A stretch of DNA of 64,000 nt from Cerrena zonata (taxonomy: Eukaryota > Basidiomycota > Agaricomycetes > Polyporales > Cerrenaceae). A program made the translations under genes and the position numbers. This document shows positions 49,001-58,568 of the stretch, in pieces. Numbering within the stretch: position 1 is the stretch's first letter; the number at the start of each line of letters is the position of its first letter. Below the pieces are notes generated by a model. It was not told the origin of the DNA. It made no database searches and worked only from the letters and a program-made list of their open reading frames with translations. The DNA lies in assembly GCA_038087015.1 (NCBI GenBank), contig JASBNA010000074.1, positions 1 to 64,000 of the forward strand. Reading direction: 5' to 3'.

Positions 49001-51345
49001 CTAGTTTTTATTCATTTCTTCAATCGAGTAGTCGAGAATAAAACTATTTTCAATTAATTGGTCGATTCTATTATAATGTCTTTCATTGTAAGGAATGATC
49101 GATTCAATCACTTTGATTAACCCGGGTATTTCAGGATTGATGTCATTGATTAATAACCTTAAAATTTTTTGACTAATTTCAAAAAATTTGAAATTTACAT
49201 TCCAATCTCTGATTTTTTTGAATAAAATCATTACTTGTTCATCGTTCAATGATTTAATCGTATTTTCTAATTTGAAAGACCCAATTATTGATTCTTGATC
49301 GACATTCATTGAGATTGATGATTTTAAAACATTATATAATCTCATTGAATGATTTAATGTTAATGCTAATAAAAATGCTTCAGACCAATCTTGATTATTG
49401 ATTAGGTTACTTAATTTCTGCTCTTGTTCAATCTTAACTTTATCGTGTTGTTCTTGGGCAATTCTAAGCTCTTCACTATTATCGTCCCAAAAATTGATTT
49501 GACCATCAGCATCAGCACTGATGAAATTTTCTCCATCTTGTTTGATATCAAGTGCCCATATTCTATTAACATGATTATCAAATGTAATACATTCTCCTTC
49601 TTCTTTAATTGACCATAATTTAATTAATCCATCTGCTCCACTTGATATAACTTGTTGATTTTTATTTAAAAATTTACTTCTTTGAACTGAATTAGTATGT
49701 CCTTCAAATGTTTTTAAACATTGATAATTTTTCAATGACCATAATTTAATCGTTTTATCACCACTAGAGGTAACAATAAGTTGATCATATTTACAAAAAT
49801 TGATATCCCATAACCCCCTTTTATGTCCTTTTAAAACTCCAATGGTTTCTCCCAGTTCAATATCCCATATCTTACCTAATTTATCATATGATGCAGTAGC
49901 TAAAAATTCATTATTTGGTGATATATCAATTGAATTAATATCTTTATCATGGGCTCTTCTAGTATAAATTGAAGTCTTGATTAAACTATTTGATTCGTCT
50001 GGTATTTTCCATTTTTTAATGGTTAAATCATTCGAACCAGTTATTAAAAATTTAGGCTTGGTATCTTCTTCCTTTGATAAACAAACTGCTGTCACCGATC
50101 CAACATGTCCTTGGAAAATTGCATAAGTTTCAAAATTTTCAGTTTCTGCATTAAAATGCCAAAGTCTTGCTTCATTGTCTTTACTTGCGGTCACAATCCA
50201 TTTACCATCATTTGATACATCTAATGCATTCAATAAATCTGTATGACCTTCACATATTTGTAATTCATATTTTTTTTCGGGATTTATTATTCTCAATGCT
50301 GGTGAATTGGTAGCCATTGCAACCATATCAAAGTTAGGTCCAACATATCTAATATCTGCAATTGTACCATGGTTACCAGCAATTCTTTTACTAATTGGTA
50401 TTTCAAAAATTTCTTCTTCGGTGATAATTTCATTCAAATTAAGTTCAACTAATGTTTGATCGCTTATTATCAACATAAGCTTATTTTCAATCAATTTGAT
50501 GACGTCAAGTATAACCAATTCTTCGGTGGTCTTTAATGGCTTGGTTGAAGTACCAATCAACTGTCCACTTTCGAAATTCCATATCTTTAAATAGTTATCA
50601 CTACCAGCAGTATAAAGAACCGTTTGATCATATAGTTTGAAAAATCCACAGTTTTCAACTTGGTGACGTACTGAATACGTTTTCCATACTTTTTTCAAAT
50701 TATCTTGTTTATAAATTAATAAAATTTCATCTCTTCCTCCACTTATAAAAAATCTTCATTAAAGTCTAATCCTCTGACGGCACTAGTATGTTCCGTACTA
50801 CTTGCTATAGCTTTTCTCTTAACTAAATCCCATATTTTACTAGTCCCCATAATATCACCACTACCCAATCTCCAATTAGCACTATTTAACTCTCCATAGA
50901 ACTTTAATGAACACACGGTGGTATTATGTCCCTTCAAAGAATGGGTAACATATCCATTTTCAATGTCCCAGACCGTTATAACCCCTTCAGTACCCCCAAA
51001 TGCAAATAATGATGATGTAGAATCACAAGTTGAAATATAAACCGGTGATGGTAATTTGAAAGTCTTGGTGATTTCGCCTTGATCCAAATCAAATATACGT
51101 AATTGCTGTGATTGTGATAAAATAGCCAATTTGGTTGCGTCGGGGGTTATACTCAAACTAGTAACCAATTCTCCGTCTCCTTCGATCTTATGTATGATTT
51201 CACTAGTACGAAGATTGGTGATAATAACGTCTTCTTCTAACGGTGTGGCCAAAATCTCTCCATTTTCACTCACAGTGGCTGGTGTTGACCCAACATAGAA
51301 TGGCTCCACTTCAGTACTAATATAACTACTCTTCAAGCTATCCAT
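49001..51345 (-). CDS. UTP13: U3 snoRNP protein Utp13 (frame broken at 50747-50752)
   Basis: A WD40 protein of the UTP-B module of the small-subunit processome, needed for 18S rRNA maturation in the nucleolus. The N-terminal frame runs 51345-50743 (200 aa). The C-terminal frame, open from the break to 49001, carries the remaining blades (VTASKDNEARLWHF, ITGSNDLTIKKWKIP, ATASYDKLGKIWDIE, VTSSGDKTIKLWSL) and the C-terminal Utp13 domain. The break is in a run of six T (coding strand): a seventh T gives EDFFISGGRDEILLIYKQD and a 781-aa protein (S. cerevisiae 817). In the zero frame the run reads GAT TTT TTA TAA, a correctly phased T TTT TTA slippery heptamer. A consensus deletion is still the simplest explanation for an essential gene. 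Confidence 0.9.
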
Positions 51346-51508
51346 TCCGTGTTTCCTTGGTCTAATTCAAATGTCTTCGGTGCTTATACTTTTTTTTTCA
51401 TAGAGGCATCTCATCACTTTTTTTTTTTTTTTCAAATTTGTATGGTGAGGTAGTGTGCGCACCCGGTATCTGACCCATATAAAGTATATTGATACTATAA
51501 ACTGTTTT

Positions 51509-53180
51509 CTATTTATGTTCTATCTCAAGACCCAAGGATCTTGCCGTGTTGTTCATGTAGTGCTCTATGTAATCTTCTATACCTTCGCCTTTTCCACCAT
51601 AGCGGTCGCCGTATAGAATTTGTTTTATGCGGAAGAAGTAAAAGACCAAATTACTCGTGAATAGAACGAGTTTTAGTTTGATTAAGTTCCACGATTCCAA
51701 GGATTTACTCCAAAAGATCAAATTCGAGTTAGTTGTATTCTTGAGCAAAGAATTTGTTGCCTCGATTGTTAATACGTTGATTCTGTTAACGGGACTACCG
51801 AATGTTTGATTAAGGTTTTGAATCATTCTCATAGTACGGGAAAGGAAAAGTAGTTCGAGGGGAAACTTTCTTTCATCACTTAGAAAGTTGAATAATAGAT
51901 CATTGGCGTTTCTTCTGTCATTCATCTTGTTGAAGTCAGGGCTTGTTGTTGGTTTTAATTGAATCAAGGTTGCAAACAAGTCTATTGAGTTGATCCCCCA
52001 TTTGGTACCAACTTCTTTGATTCCATTTCTATTCAACTCAAACAAGTATCTCCAAAGCTGAGCGTACTCGATCTTGAACTTTCTCAGGGTAGTTTGATGT
52101 ATAAGCCATGGTCCAATATAACTAATTGTTGCTTGCCATTAACATATCTAACTAATAAATTCCCAGGATGAGGATCAGAATGAACAAATCCATATTCAAA
52201 AATCTGTTTGCCGAAGAGTTTGAGGTATTGGTTCATTATAGCACCAAGACTAAAGCCTTGGTCGATCAATTTTTGCTTATCTGTTAATGAAACTCCATTA
52301 ATCCACTCACAGATCAAAACTTGTTTAGTTGACAATTCCTGATAATTCTTGGGGATGTATATGTTTCTCAATCCACCTATCGCTATCGATTAAGGCTCTT
52401 AATCCTTCGGCATTTTGCAATTCATGCTCGAAATCGGTTTCTTTCATCAACTGGTCCGATATGTACCTTGTGAAAAAGGTGAAGGGAATTCCAAAAGCAG
52501 CTTCATATATCTTACTTATCAAGCGGTAAACTGCCAAGTCCACCACAATCTGTTTGTCGATATAATCATGCTGAATCTTAACTGCAACGTCGTCGCCACC
52601 ATTTTTTAATCTTGCCTGATGAACTTGCGCAATCGATGCACTGGCAAATGGCTTGTGGTCAATGTATTCAAACACTTCCCCTTCATAATCTTCACCCAAG
52701 TTTTTTGTCAACATCTTATCAATACTCTCCCATTCGTCATTTGCTGCATCGTCATATAACTTAACAAAGTTTCTTTGAAACGCAATTGGGAACACCGACC
52801 CCTGATTGGCAATGGCTTGTCCCAACTTGATATATATTCCTTTATTCTTCATCAAAATCCTAAGTAACTCATCTGCTGCATATTGATGTAGAGATTCAGT
52901 ACTATCGAAACTGCTTTTACCATAACCATAATAATAAGCAATCTTCAGGAATCCATATACGGCCCTAATCGATCGCTGCAACAACGACAGATACCAGATC
53001 TCATCAACAATGTATACCCCGGCCCCAATCAACCCTGGTACCACCACATATTTGACAAGCTTCAGCCTTTTTGGACCCCTTGGCTGTTCAATACCACTAG
53101 TTGCAAAAGAACGGGCCCTGGGCGTCGGATTCCCGTTCAAACGTAGGCCTTTTTCTCCAAACAGCTCCCAACTTTAGCAT
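51509..53180 (-). CDS. CQD2: UbiB/ADCK-family mitochondrial protein, Cqd2/Mcp2-like (frame broken)
   Basis: An atypical kinase-like protein of the ABC1/UbiB family. In yeast Cqd2/Mcp2 sits in the mitochondrial inner membrane and affects coenzyme Q distribution and lipid balance. The start ATG is at 53180 (MLKLGAVW, presequence-like). Family motifs: KGIYIKLGQAIANQG (KxGQ), FASASIAQVHQARLK (Ala-rich loop replaced by AS-AQ), VAVKIQHDYI, GFVHSDPHPGNLLV and VILDHGLYIKLP. The frame is broken in three places: near 53170 (A5 run), near 52335-52340 (AAA) and near 52080-52090 (CCC and AAA). Removing one base from each run gives 1668 nt, 555 aa (yeast 569). Whether these are consensus errors or a pseudogene cannot be decided here; the intact motifs favour errors. 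Confidence 0.75.
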
Positions 53181-53403
53181 TCTGTTCTTCTTTAGTTGTA
53201 TAGTAGGTCTTTCCCTATCTAACCAGCCATTCAATCACCTTCCAGATCCTTTCAAGCTTATCGATTAGTAATTAGTGTGAGAGCTAAAAAAATGCCAAAA
53301 AAAATCAGAGGGCGAACCAATTATCATTAAAAAAAAAAACAACGTTGGATCCGAGGACTCACACTACTAGTACTTACCAATTGACTAAGATACAAGGTAT
53401 AAG

Positions 53404-53679
53404 ATGATTTCTGTTGTTTCCCGTCAAGCTTTGAGAGTTGCATCCGCACGTTCTTACTCTACCGGGCCAGCTCCAGGTGCTAGAAAAGTCGGTGCTTTGA
53501 AAGGAGGATTTTTAGGATTTCTCTTTGGGGTTACTTTAACTGGTGCAGCTTCATATTACTACTTGTTAGACGAGTATAAATTGGCTAATAACGTGGTTGT
53601 TGCTGATGTTGTTGCATTACAATCCTCGATCTCGAATTTGGAAAAGCATGTTAAGGCTTTAGAACAATCTAAGAAATAA
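53404..53679 (+). CDS. Small mitochondrial membrane protein (91 aa)
   Basis: The protein starts with a classic presequence (MISVVSRQALRVASARSYST). A glycine-rich membrane segment follows (GGFLGFLFGVTLTGAASYYY, about 34-53), then a C-terminal coiled-coil-like tail with a heptad pattern (VALQSSISNLEKHVKALEQS). This suits a single-span inner-membrane protein with the helix in the intermembrane space or matrix. It is probably conserved in yeasts, but I cannot name the ortholog. It is divergent from the CQD2-like gene (223 bp) and convergent with SLS1. Confidence 0.8.
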   Translation: MISVVSRQALRVASARSYSTGPAPGARKVGALKGGFLGFLFGVTLTGAASYYYLLDEYKLANNVVVADVVALQSSISNLEKHVKALEQSKK

Positions 53680-53784
53680 GTGAAAAGAGCATAATTAGTT
53701 TAATATACGTTTTTTATGATTTAAAGCAGATTGTAGTATTGATGCAATGTATGTTTACAGGGTATTCTATTTATATGTGAATGC

Positions 53785-56180
53785 TTACATTTCTTTAATG
53801 AACATGATTGAATCATTCAACAAGTTGTTGAAATCATCTTTGTTTAAATCATTCAGGAAGTCACCTACAAAGTTGACTTCAACTTTGCGGCCACCTAATC
53901 CACCACCTTCGACAATGTTGAATTCAACCAACCGGTTGTTACTGTAGTTGAACTCTAGTTTCCTTCTATAAGCAACGTTGACGTAATGGTATCTGACCAT
54001 GGTACCGTTGATGGCAAACATCCATATAGGATTCAATTGAGTTAGTAACTCGGCCACTGAAATCTAATTTTGATTTTTCTAAGAATCTAATGATTCCGGG
54101 TTGATTTTTGAATCTTGAGTTTCTCTTTGTAGTTTCATTTAAAATATCTTCCAAATCGTCGTTCGATGATTCATAAGTTTCAGTGCACTCATCTTGGTGC
54201 AAAACGTTACCTGATAAGTGACATGAAACTTTCAAATCAGAAGTTTCGTTAGGCAAAGCAATATAGGTGTTATTTTCACCTTCAGCAGTCATGATTTGCA
54301 TTGTGTCTATATCAGGGAACAGAGTTTTGGTTTAATTCACACCAAATTTCAATTGGAGGATACTTTGTTTGCTTTGAAAGGTCATTATTGATGTTAGAAT
54401 CATTGGAGAGTTCTTCCATAAAGGGAGTGGGGACGAATTTTAATTGAACTGAATAATTATGGGGGTCTTCATTGATGAAATGAGCAAGATCTTGCTTTGA
54501 CAAACTAGGGTAGTTATACAAGGGTAAAGTTAATAATTTATCATTGGCCAAAGGGATATTTGAATTGAAGATGAAATTACTTTCTTGGTTCAAATCAGTT
54601 GGAGTTACCGTCGGTGGGATGGGTTGTGATTCGTTGTTCTTCGGTTTATTGAATAAGATATTACCTAAAGTAACCGTCATGATTGGAGTGATGAGTTGAT
54701 TTTTAGGTAATCCAATAAGATTTGCTTGGTAGCTGAAGTCGGTTAATTGATTATATAGGTTATCTCTTGTGCTTTGGTCTAATACATTCGATACATTGAC
54801 ATCAGCTTTTCCCGAAGTTTCTGATCTTTGATTTTCCGGTTCTGCAACTTTTGATTCTGGAGTTTCAGCAGCTTCATTTATATCATCAGATCCGATTCCC
54901 AAAGATTTTAATAACCCCCAACTTTCGTCTTCTAAGATACGATCTGCACTGATTAAGCTTTTCGGTAAAGACTTAGCATTATCAAAATCCAATTTTAAAT
55001 CATCATAATCCACATTAGCACTTGATGACATATTACCATTAGAAAATTTATCTAAATTATTCAATAACTGAACGTTTGGTAATTGATTGGAAGATTTCAA
55101 TCTATATAAAGATTTCGAACGATCATTCCATTGTAGGACGTCGTCATCTTTATAGGGAAGTAAGTGTAAATCTGATAAAGATTCAGGTAATAATAAGTTA
55201 TTGGAAGTATGTAAGTTATAATTCAACAACCAAAGAAGTAATCGTTTCATTCTTTTCAACTGGTTTTTATTTAAAGCCACCAATTCATATTTATCTTGAG
55301 ATAAATGGTGGAAGAAAACTTCGGTATTTTCACCAATTTCCTTAATTGAAAATTCTCCAAATTTTTCAGTAAACAATTTTTTTAGAGAACTCAAATCGAT
55401 TGTTTCATGATTTGCTTTTGATTTATAATGACTTAAATTGATTTTAGCATTTTCCACTTGACGGTCAGTTCCAATAAAGGATAATGATTTAGTTAATGGA
55501 TCAAATTTTATTTTATAAACTGCCCCAGATAATTGTTTAATGATTATCCCATTTTGAGTTAATAATAAGAATAAATCTAAATTTGATAATTCAACCGATT
55601 CTTTGATTAATAGATCATCTAGTGGTGATGATTCTTCATTAACCTTAACTGCCCATATCTGATCAATTATAAATTTACTTAATGATTTTTTATTTAATTT
55701 ACTTATTTTACTCTTTTTTTCTTTTGAATTCCAATTCATCTTGATATAGTCCAATAATTGTGGACGATTGAAAGAGGTTAGCAAAGTATCGATTATAAGC
55801 GAATGTCTGGATTTGCTTATTTGATCATTCGCAGGTCTTAATCGACTAATATCATTTATATAGGGCTTACCATCATCGATTCTTAAATCTTCAGTAGTTA
55901 TATCAAATTTCGGTGGCTTACTTGGTATGATTTCTGGTTTGGCTCGTAACTTAAGACTATCGAGATGCCTCATATACCTTTTATCGACTGTTTGGTTTGG
56001 ATCTAGTATAAGAATTTGATCATTTAGTTCTTTTTTGGAACCATTATTCCTGGTTGGCAATTTAGAAGTATCTCTTAGTTCATCGAGAATTACATCCGGG
56101 ATCTTTGCCTGTCTCGTGGCAGCACTCGAAAAGGATTTGACCAACCTCCTTCGTATAACACCTCTCAGAACCAACCACAT
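53785..56180 (-). CDS. SLS1: Mitochondrial inner-membrane regulator Sls1 (frame broken twice)
   Basis: Homolog of yeast Sls1, an inner-membrane protein coordinating mitochondrial transcription with translation. The start is the ATG at 56180 (MWLVLRGVIRRRLVKSFSSA, an Arg-rich presequence); the frame continues upstream to 56378, but Rap1-like promoter motifs lie in that stretch. The main frame ends at a TGA at 54312-54314. The next frame (54301 to 53966) and a third (ending 53785) continue the protein: PPIEIWCELNQNSVP, MTAEGENNTYIALPNETSD, LLTQLNPIWMFAINGTMV, VEGGGLGGRKVEV. Dropping one C from CCC at about 54315 and one base at about 54050-54065 gives 797 aa; S. cerevisiae Sls1 is 643 aa. The 10-bp gap between frames argues against separate genes. 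Confidence 0.85.
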
Positions 56181-56253
56181 CTTTGCTTTCAAGATGGAAC
56201 CTTTTATGGTTGATGATTTTTCAATTTTTTCATTATAGGTGATGAAGAAGGTG

Positions 56254-56363
56254 GGTGCACGGATGTTAAATAATATATGAACACCCGTGCATCGAATCTG
56301 AATTGGTTTTTGCACTATTGAATTTTTTACGTGTGCATACCGATGGATATACACCCGTGCACC
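56254..56363. promoter_or_regulatory. Three Rap1-like motifs 74-183 bp upstream of SLS1
   Basis: GGTGCACGGATGT (56254-56266), ACACCCGTGCATC (56281-56293) and ACACCCGTGCACC (56351-56363). All are the GTGCACGG variant of the motif and occur in both orientations. Clustering supports function; binding is inferred. Confidence 0.5.
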
Positions 56364-56681
56364 GGTGTCTAAAACCATACGATCAACTGATTAATTAACG
56401 TACGATATACTCCCAGGATAAGGAAGTAGCGACTCGCCTGGTCTAACCTGGCGGTCTCCTACCCTCTCGCTATCTGGTTTTGTCACTTTGTCTCTACTTT
56501 CTCTATCTCCTCTATCTGGCACCACTTTTGCCTTTACATCCTTTACATATTTGTTTTTGTCCACACTCTACATCTTTGTCTACACCTTTATACCACCCCA
56601 CAATTGCTTCAAAGGCATTCTATGTATTGTGGATACAGTTATTGGCTGATTAGAATCACAAATGGATGAAAATTGGCTTCT

Positions 56682-56694
56682 GGTGTACGGATGT
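56682..56694 (+). promoter_or_regulatory. Telomere-repeat-like motif GGTGTACGGATGT
   Basis: GGTGTACGGATGT followed by TGAGTTCTTT resembles the Candida albicans telomere repeat (which contains GGTGTACGGATGT and CTTCTT). It lies 288 bp upstream of the PUT1 ATG. Either a Rap1 site or an interstitial telomere remnant. Confidence 0.5.
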
Positions 56695-56981
56695 TGAGTT
56701 CTTTCGCGGTCAATGTCCGTTTTTGTGCATTCGCCGTTTGTTGCCGTTTTGCAACAATTCGCTTAAGACCCCCGGGGCGGGATGTGGTGTACCGGTGCGT
56801 TCTCCAAGGGTAGTGGTAAACGGGTGCGAAATGCGGGTGTGTCGCTAAGGTTTACCCTGACGCCCTATCGGACTCCATCTCAGACTCCATCGGACAGGCT
56901 ACTCCATCGATATTGAAAGTATTGGATAACCGATCCTGTAGTTTATAAATAAATGGAGATTCGCCAGTAAGTTTATAGGAA

Positions 56982-58451
56982 ATGGAAGAAGAGTGTAAGA
57001 GACCAATGTCTTTAGTTAATAGATCTAGTTTACGTGGGATTAGAGCCACCAGCTTGGTTCGTATTAGTCCATTCAGTACTAGTCGTTTGGTAAGACAATT
57101 TCATGATACTACTAATAAACAAAGTACAACTACTGTAAATAATGTTAAATTAACACCAACTCCACCATCGATTAAATCAAATTCACTTTCTGTTAAAGCT
57201 CAAACTGAATATTTGAAAACTTTTGATTATAAAGAATTAATTTCATTTTTCATTATTGGGTTAGCAACTTTAAATAAACCAATTCTTAATTTATGTATTA
57301 AAGCATTCCCATATGTTCCAATTTCGGTTATTAAAGCTTTGGTTTATAGAATCTATTGCGGTGGTGAAACTATTAATGAAGTTCAAGAAACTGGTGAAAA
57401 ATTAAGTAAAAGAGGTATCAATAATATGATGATTTCTTTAACCATTGAAGCTTGTAATGGTAACGATAATATTGATCCAGAATATATTGCTAGAGAAACT
57501 TCTAAATCAGTTGAAAATATCTTAATTCCTCATACTGTTAAAATGATTGAAGAATCTGGTAAATCAATTAATGATATCCCTGCTGGTTATGTTGCTTTAA
57601 AACCAACTGGTTTTGCTAAAGATGCCGTTAGTGCTTTAAAATATTTCAAATCTGATCCAGTTCAAGCCGAAAAATTTAATGATTTAGTTGCAAAATCAGC
57701 TTCTGTTATTCAAACCATTTATGATGCTAATAAATCATTAGCTGAAAAATATCCAGAAAGAGTAGCTCCATTTGTTGTTGGGGTTATTGATGCTGAAAAA
57801 TTCGAATTACAAGAAGGGGTTTATGAATTACAAAGAAGATTATATCAACAATTTAATAAATTAAATGAACCAGTTACCGTGGTTGGTACTTTACAAATGT
57901 ACTTATCAGGTTCTGCTGATTTATTAGCTTTAGAAGAACAATTGGCTCAAAAAAATAATTATAGATTGGGTTTGAAATTAGTTAGAGGTGCTTATATCCA
58001 TTCAGAAAAAGATCGTGCTACCGTTATTCATAAAACTAAAGAAGATACCGATAATAATTATAATAGAGGTATTTCTTACTGTATTGATAATATCTTAAAT
58101 AAAAAGGATTCAACCATTGGTCACTTAGTGGTTGCCTCTCATAATGGTGAATCCTTGAAATTAGCAAGTGAAAGATTATATAACGAATTGACTATTTCAA
58201 ATCCAGAAAAAAATAACGTTTGTTTAGGTCAATTATTAGGTATGGCTGATTCAATCACTTATGATTTAATTAAATCTTTAAATATCAATAACGTTATTAA
58301 ATATGTTCCTTGGGGTCCTCCTTTGGAAACTAAAGAATACTTATTAAGAAGATTAGAAGAAAATGGGGATGCCGTTAAAAATGATAATGGTTGGCCCTTA
58401 GTTAAAGCTTCTGCTTCAGTCTTATTTAAAAGATTATTCGGTTTAGCTTAA
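56982..58451 (+). CDS. PUT1: Proline dehydrogenase Put1, mitochondrial
   Basis: A 489-aa FAD-dependent proline oxidase, first step of proline to glutamate conversion in the mitochondrial matrix (S. cerevisiae Put1 is 476 aa). Conserved blocks: LKLVRGAYIHSEKDRA, VVASHNGESLKLA, GQLLGMADSITYDLIK and the C-terminal YVPWGPPLETKEYLLRR. The annotated ATG is 56982, but a second in-frame ATG at 57006 starts a far better presequence (MSLVNRSSLRGIRATSLVRI, no acids); the first eight residues (MEEECKRP) are acidic and may not be used. Strong codon bias like GDH2, which acts on its end product glutamate. Confidence 0.96.
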   Translation: MEEECKRPMSLVNRSSLRGIRATSLVRISPFSTSRLVRQFHDTTNKQSTTTVNNVKLTPTPPSIKSNSLSVKAQTEYLKTFDYKELISFFIIGLATLNKPILNLCIKAFPYVPISVIKALVYRIYCGGETINEVQETGEKLSKRGINNMMISLTIEACNGNDNIDPEYIARETSKSVENILIPHTVKMIEESGKSINDIPAGYVALKPTGFAKDAVSALKYFKSDPVQAEKFNDLVAKSASVIQTIYDANKSLAEKYPERVAPFVVGVIDAEKFELQEGVYELQRRLYQQFNKLNEPVTVVGTLQMYLSGSADLLALEEQLAQKNNYRLGLKLVRGAYIHSEKDRATVIHKTKEDTDNNYNRGISYCIDNILNKKDSTIGHLVVASHNGESLKLASERLYNELTISNPEKNNVCLGQLLGMADSITYDLIKSLNINNVIKYVPWGPPLETKEYLLRRLEENGDAVKNDNGWPLVKASASVLFKRLFGLA

Positions 58452-58568
58452 TCCTATATTTCTCTTTCATTTCTACCTTTTGCATTGCATGCATATGCAT
58501 ATCATGATTATTCTTACGATTGTTAATATATAATATTTATCCCAATTAAATATTGTAGTCATTTATAT

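Larger units (their letters stand above)
56181..56981. other. Divergent promoter SLS1-PUT1 with multiple Rap1/telomere-like motifs
   Basis: 800 bp. At least five GGTGyACsGrTG-like motifs are present (56254, 56281, 56351, 56682, 56786), and CT-rich tracts lie at 56451-56600. PUT1 regulation by a zinc-cluster factor such as Put3 is expected; CGG-containing words occur, but no convincing CGG-N10-CCG pair was confirmed. Confidence 0.55.

Noticed and set aside
54050..54070. Intron acceptor TTTCAG within SLS1
   Set aside because: No branch-point word or GTATGT donor in the preceding coding region; a single-base indel explains the break better.
56181..56378. 66-residue N-terminal extension of SLS1
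   Set aside because: Would place the Arg-rich presequence internally and covers three promoter-type motifs; the ATG at 56180 is preferred.
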